Part shown: positions 4,799 to 5,975 of the stretch, in pieces
How the letters are laid out: each line of letters begins with the position of its first letter
Position numbering within the stretch: the first letter of the stretch is position 1
NCBI GenBank assembly: GCA_947259675.1
Contig: CAMYNE010000154.1
Location: 1-5,975, forward strand
From: an uncultured Pirellulaceae bacterium
Lineage (GTDB): Bacteria; Planctomycetota; Planctomycetia; Pirellulales; Pirellulaceae
DNA: 5,975 bases
Direction: 5' to 3'
Notes under the pieces: generated by a model
What the model was told of the DNA's origin: nothing
Seen by the model: the letters and a program-made list of their open reading frames with translations, nothing else
The model's database searches: none
Made by a program: the position numbers and the translations under genes

Positions 4799-5975
4799 TT
4801 ACAAACCAAATGCTTCGAGGACCAACTTTTCGATTTCTTGCTCCCTAGACGCGATCGGTCGCTCAACCTGTTGTTTGACCAACGAGACGATTCGTTTTCC
4901 GATCCGGGAATCGATCTCCGGTAGCGGAAATTCTTTCACATATTGCGTCATAAATCGGCGCCGACCCGCGTAAAGCTTGTTATGAAAAACCGTGTCGTAA
5001 AATTTTGTGGCAACGCTCGAATTGGCCACGGCTAACATCAAGTACAACCATTCCAGATCAACTCCGCTTCGCAATTTGATCCAATAGCAATCGCCATTCA
5101 CGATCGCACCTGAGTTATCGAGGAAAAAACGAGGCTCCTTTGAAATATCAGGCCAGACAATCTTGGGCCTAGCCCAGTCGATCGGTTGGTGCGGCACCCA
5201 AATTTCATACCACGATCGACCTGAATCGGTCACGTATTTCCTTGACTCAAGCCTTTCACGATACGACTCAAGATAGCGAAACGATTTCGGATACTCTTCA
5301 GCGTTAACAACTGTTCGTTTGGCTTTTGTTAGATCGTAGGGGTAAAGCACCGACTTCGTCGTCCGCTCAATCGACCAGCGGGCAGCAGCGTGATGTGTAA
5401 TCAAGGGGCGAATGAGTTGTGTCTCTGGCCGTTGTTCGCTGGAAATCGCATTCCAGTTGTCACGAATAAAGACCCCATCGGCCGTCGTCTTGATGCCGAC
5501 CTTGATCTCTGCCAGTTCACCAAAGCTGTGGCTCTGTTTGGAGCGGATTTTTGCGAGCCATGATTGACTATCTTCGTTCACTAACGACCAGGTGTTTTTG
5601 TCATTGCTCGTCGGCAAACGTCCTCGTTCGATCTTAAACCGGCCCCGGCAAGTCTCGACCAACTCGGATTTGCCGTCCGAAACCGCTTCAAGAATCGCGG
5701 CGGCATCATCACCGGGAAACGTTGCCGATGCAGATGCCGATTCGAGATAGACCCTAGTAAATTCGCAAGGACTATTTTCCTGGCAAGGCTTTTTGATTGC
5801 AATCAGGACCGCCGGTAGAACGGCAGCTTCAAAAAGCCGGGTGTCGCCCAAATCAAAAATCGCCTTGAGCGAAAAATGTTCGCGGAGCAGACGGCGCATC
5901 GCGGCTCCCGTTTTGGTCGTCAAGAAACGATTGGACGTCAACAAACCCATCACACCTCCGGGTTTGAGTACCTGG
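4799..5975 (-). CDS. Eco57I/TaqI-type adenine DNA methyltransferase, 5'-partial
   Basis: The visible part is 391 codons and runs off the window edge. The reading frame continues upstream of any internal ATG/GTG as QVLKPGG-VMGLLTSNRFL, the usual run of conserved methyltransferase strands (LKPGG...TSNRF), so a start near 5950 would be an artefact. The catalytic NPPY and SAM-binding motifs should lie beyond the edge. Counting from the edge, residues 1-60 complete the methyltransferase fold (IFDLGDTRLFEAAVLPAVLIA at about 39-59). FGELAEIKVGIKTTADGVF (about 151-169) opens the target-recognition domain. The region from WYEIWVPHQPIDWARPKIVWPDIS (about 255-278) through CYWIKL to NKLYAGRRRFMTQYVKEFPLPE (about 332-353) matches the TaqI-like C-terminal specificity domain. 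Such enzymes methylate adenine in a specific DNA site, alone or as type IIG/type I-like restriction-modification proteins. Whether a nuclease domain or partner exists cannot be seen. Confidence 0.85.
   Translation of the reverse strand, partial: QVLKPGGVMGLLTSNRFLTTKTGAAMRRLLREHFSLKAIFDLGDTRLFEAAVLPAVLIAIKKPCQENSPCEFTRVYLESASASATFPGDDAAAILEAVSDGKSELVETCRGRFKIERGRLPTSNDKNTWSLVNEDSQSWLAKIRSKQSHSFGELAEIKVGIKTTADGVFIRDNWNAISSEQRPETQLIRPLITHHAAARWSIERTTKSVLYPYDLTKAKRTVVNAEEYPKSFRYLESYRERLESRKYVTDSGRSWYEIWVPHQPIDWARPKIVWPDISKEPRFFLDNSGAIVNGDCYWIKLRSGVDLEWLYLMLAVANSSVATKFYDTVFHNKLYAGRRRFMTQYVKEFPLPEIDSRIGKRIVSLVKQQVERPIASREQEIEKLVLEAFGL

Noticed and set aside
4727..4924. 65-codon + strand frame at the methyltransferase 3' end
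   Set aside because: It spans the right 27-bp repeat arm and antisense methyltransferase sequence, and its translation has no family features.
5948..5953. GTG/ATG as the start of the minus-strand methyltransferase gene
   Set aside because: The frame stays open to the window edge and encodes the conserved LKPGG lead-in just upstream, so these codons are internal Val and Met.

Overview
The window looks like chromosomal sequence from a free-living bacterium with mid-range G+C. The mix of genes and the intergenic repeats suggest Planctomycetota: a divergent family-2 glycosyltransferase, a secreted DUF2927-like protein, an orphan radical SAM protein, and many short dispersed palindromic elements between genes. 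This placement rests on recalled resemblance, not on a marker gene. No rRNA, tRNA, CRISPR array, transposase or integrase is visible.

Layout. Positions 1-458 are non-coding: a 114-bp inverted-repeat element (3-116), about 210 bp with nothing recognisable, and a 68-bp nest of dyads (329-396) just upstream of a gene. A GT2-like glycosyltransferase gene runs on + (459-1376). It converges on a secreted DUF2927-like gene on - (1556-2275), and the gap between them is almost filled by a 152-bp palindromic element (1383-1534). A 159-bp divergent gap (2276-2434) holds a TATAAT box and a strong leader hairpin. It precedes a probable two-gene + operon: a radical SAM enzyme with a SPASM/twitch-like C-terminal region (2435-3712), then a single-pass membrane protein of unknown function (3737-4408). 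These converge on a gene on - (4799 to the window edge) that encodes the C-terminal part of an Eco57I/TaqI-type adenine DNA methyltransferase with its target-recognition domain. Its N-terminal half, including the expected NPPY motif, lies outside the window.

The most notable structure is intergenic. The three palindromic elements (3-116, 1383-1534, 4540-4682) appear to be one family: the first and third share AGAGCA-type inverted ends, and the second and third share an 80-90 bp core that starts GTCATCCTGA. The 390-bp convergent gap 4409-4798 is layered: 27-bp inverted repeats (25/27 identical) sit close to the two stop codons and enclose a 9-bp tandem repeat, the third palindromic element and a TTCG-loop hairpin. 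Both convergent gaps carry the same core, so these elements may serve as two-way transcript ends or may simply persist where insertion is tolerated.

The five genes do not form an obvious single pathway. The only pair likely to work together is the radical SAM gene and the membrane protein gene 24 bp downstream. I found no clear evidence of a new multi-gene system. The best leads are the element family and the radical SAM/membrane pair.
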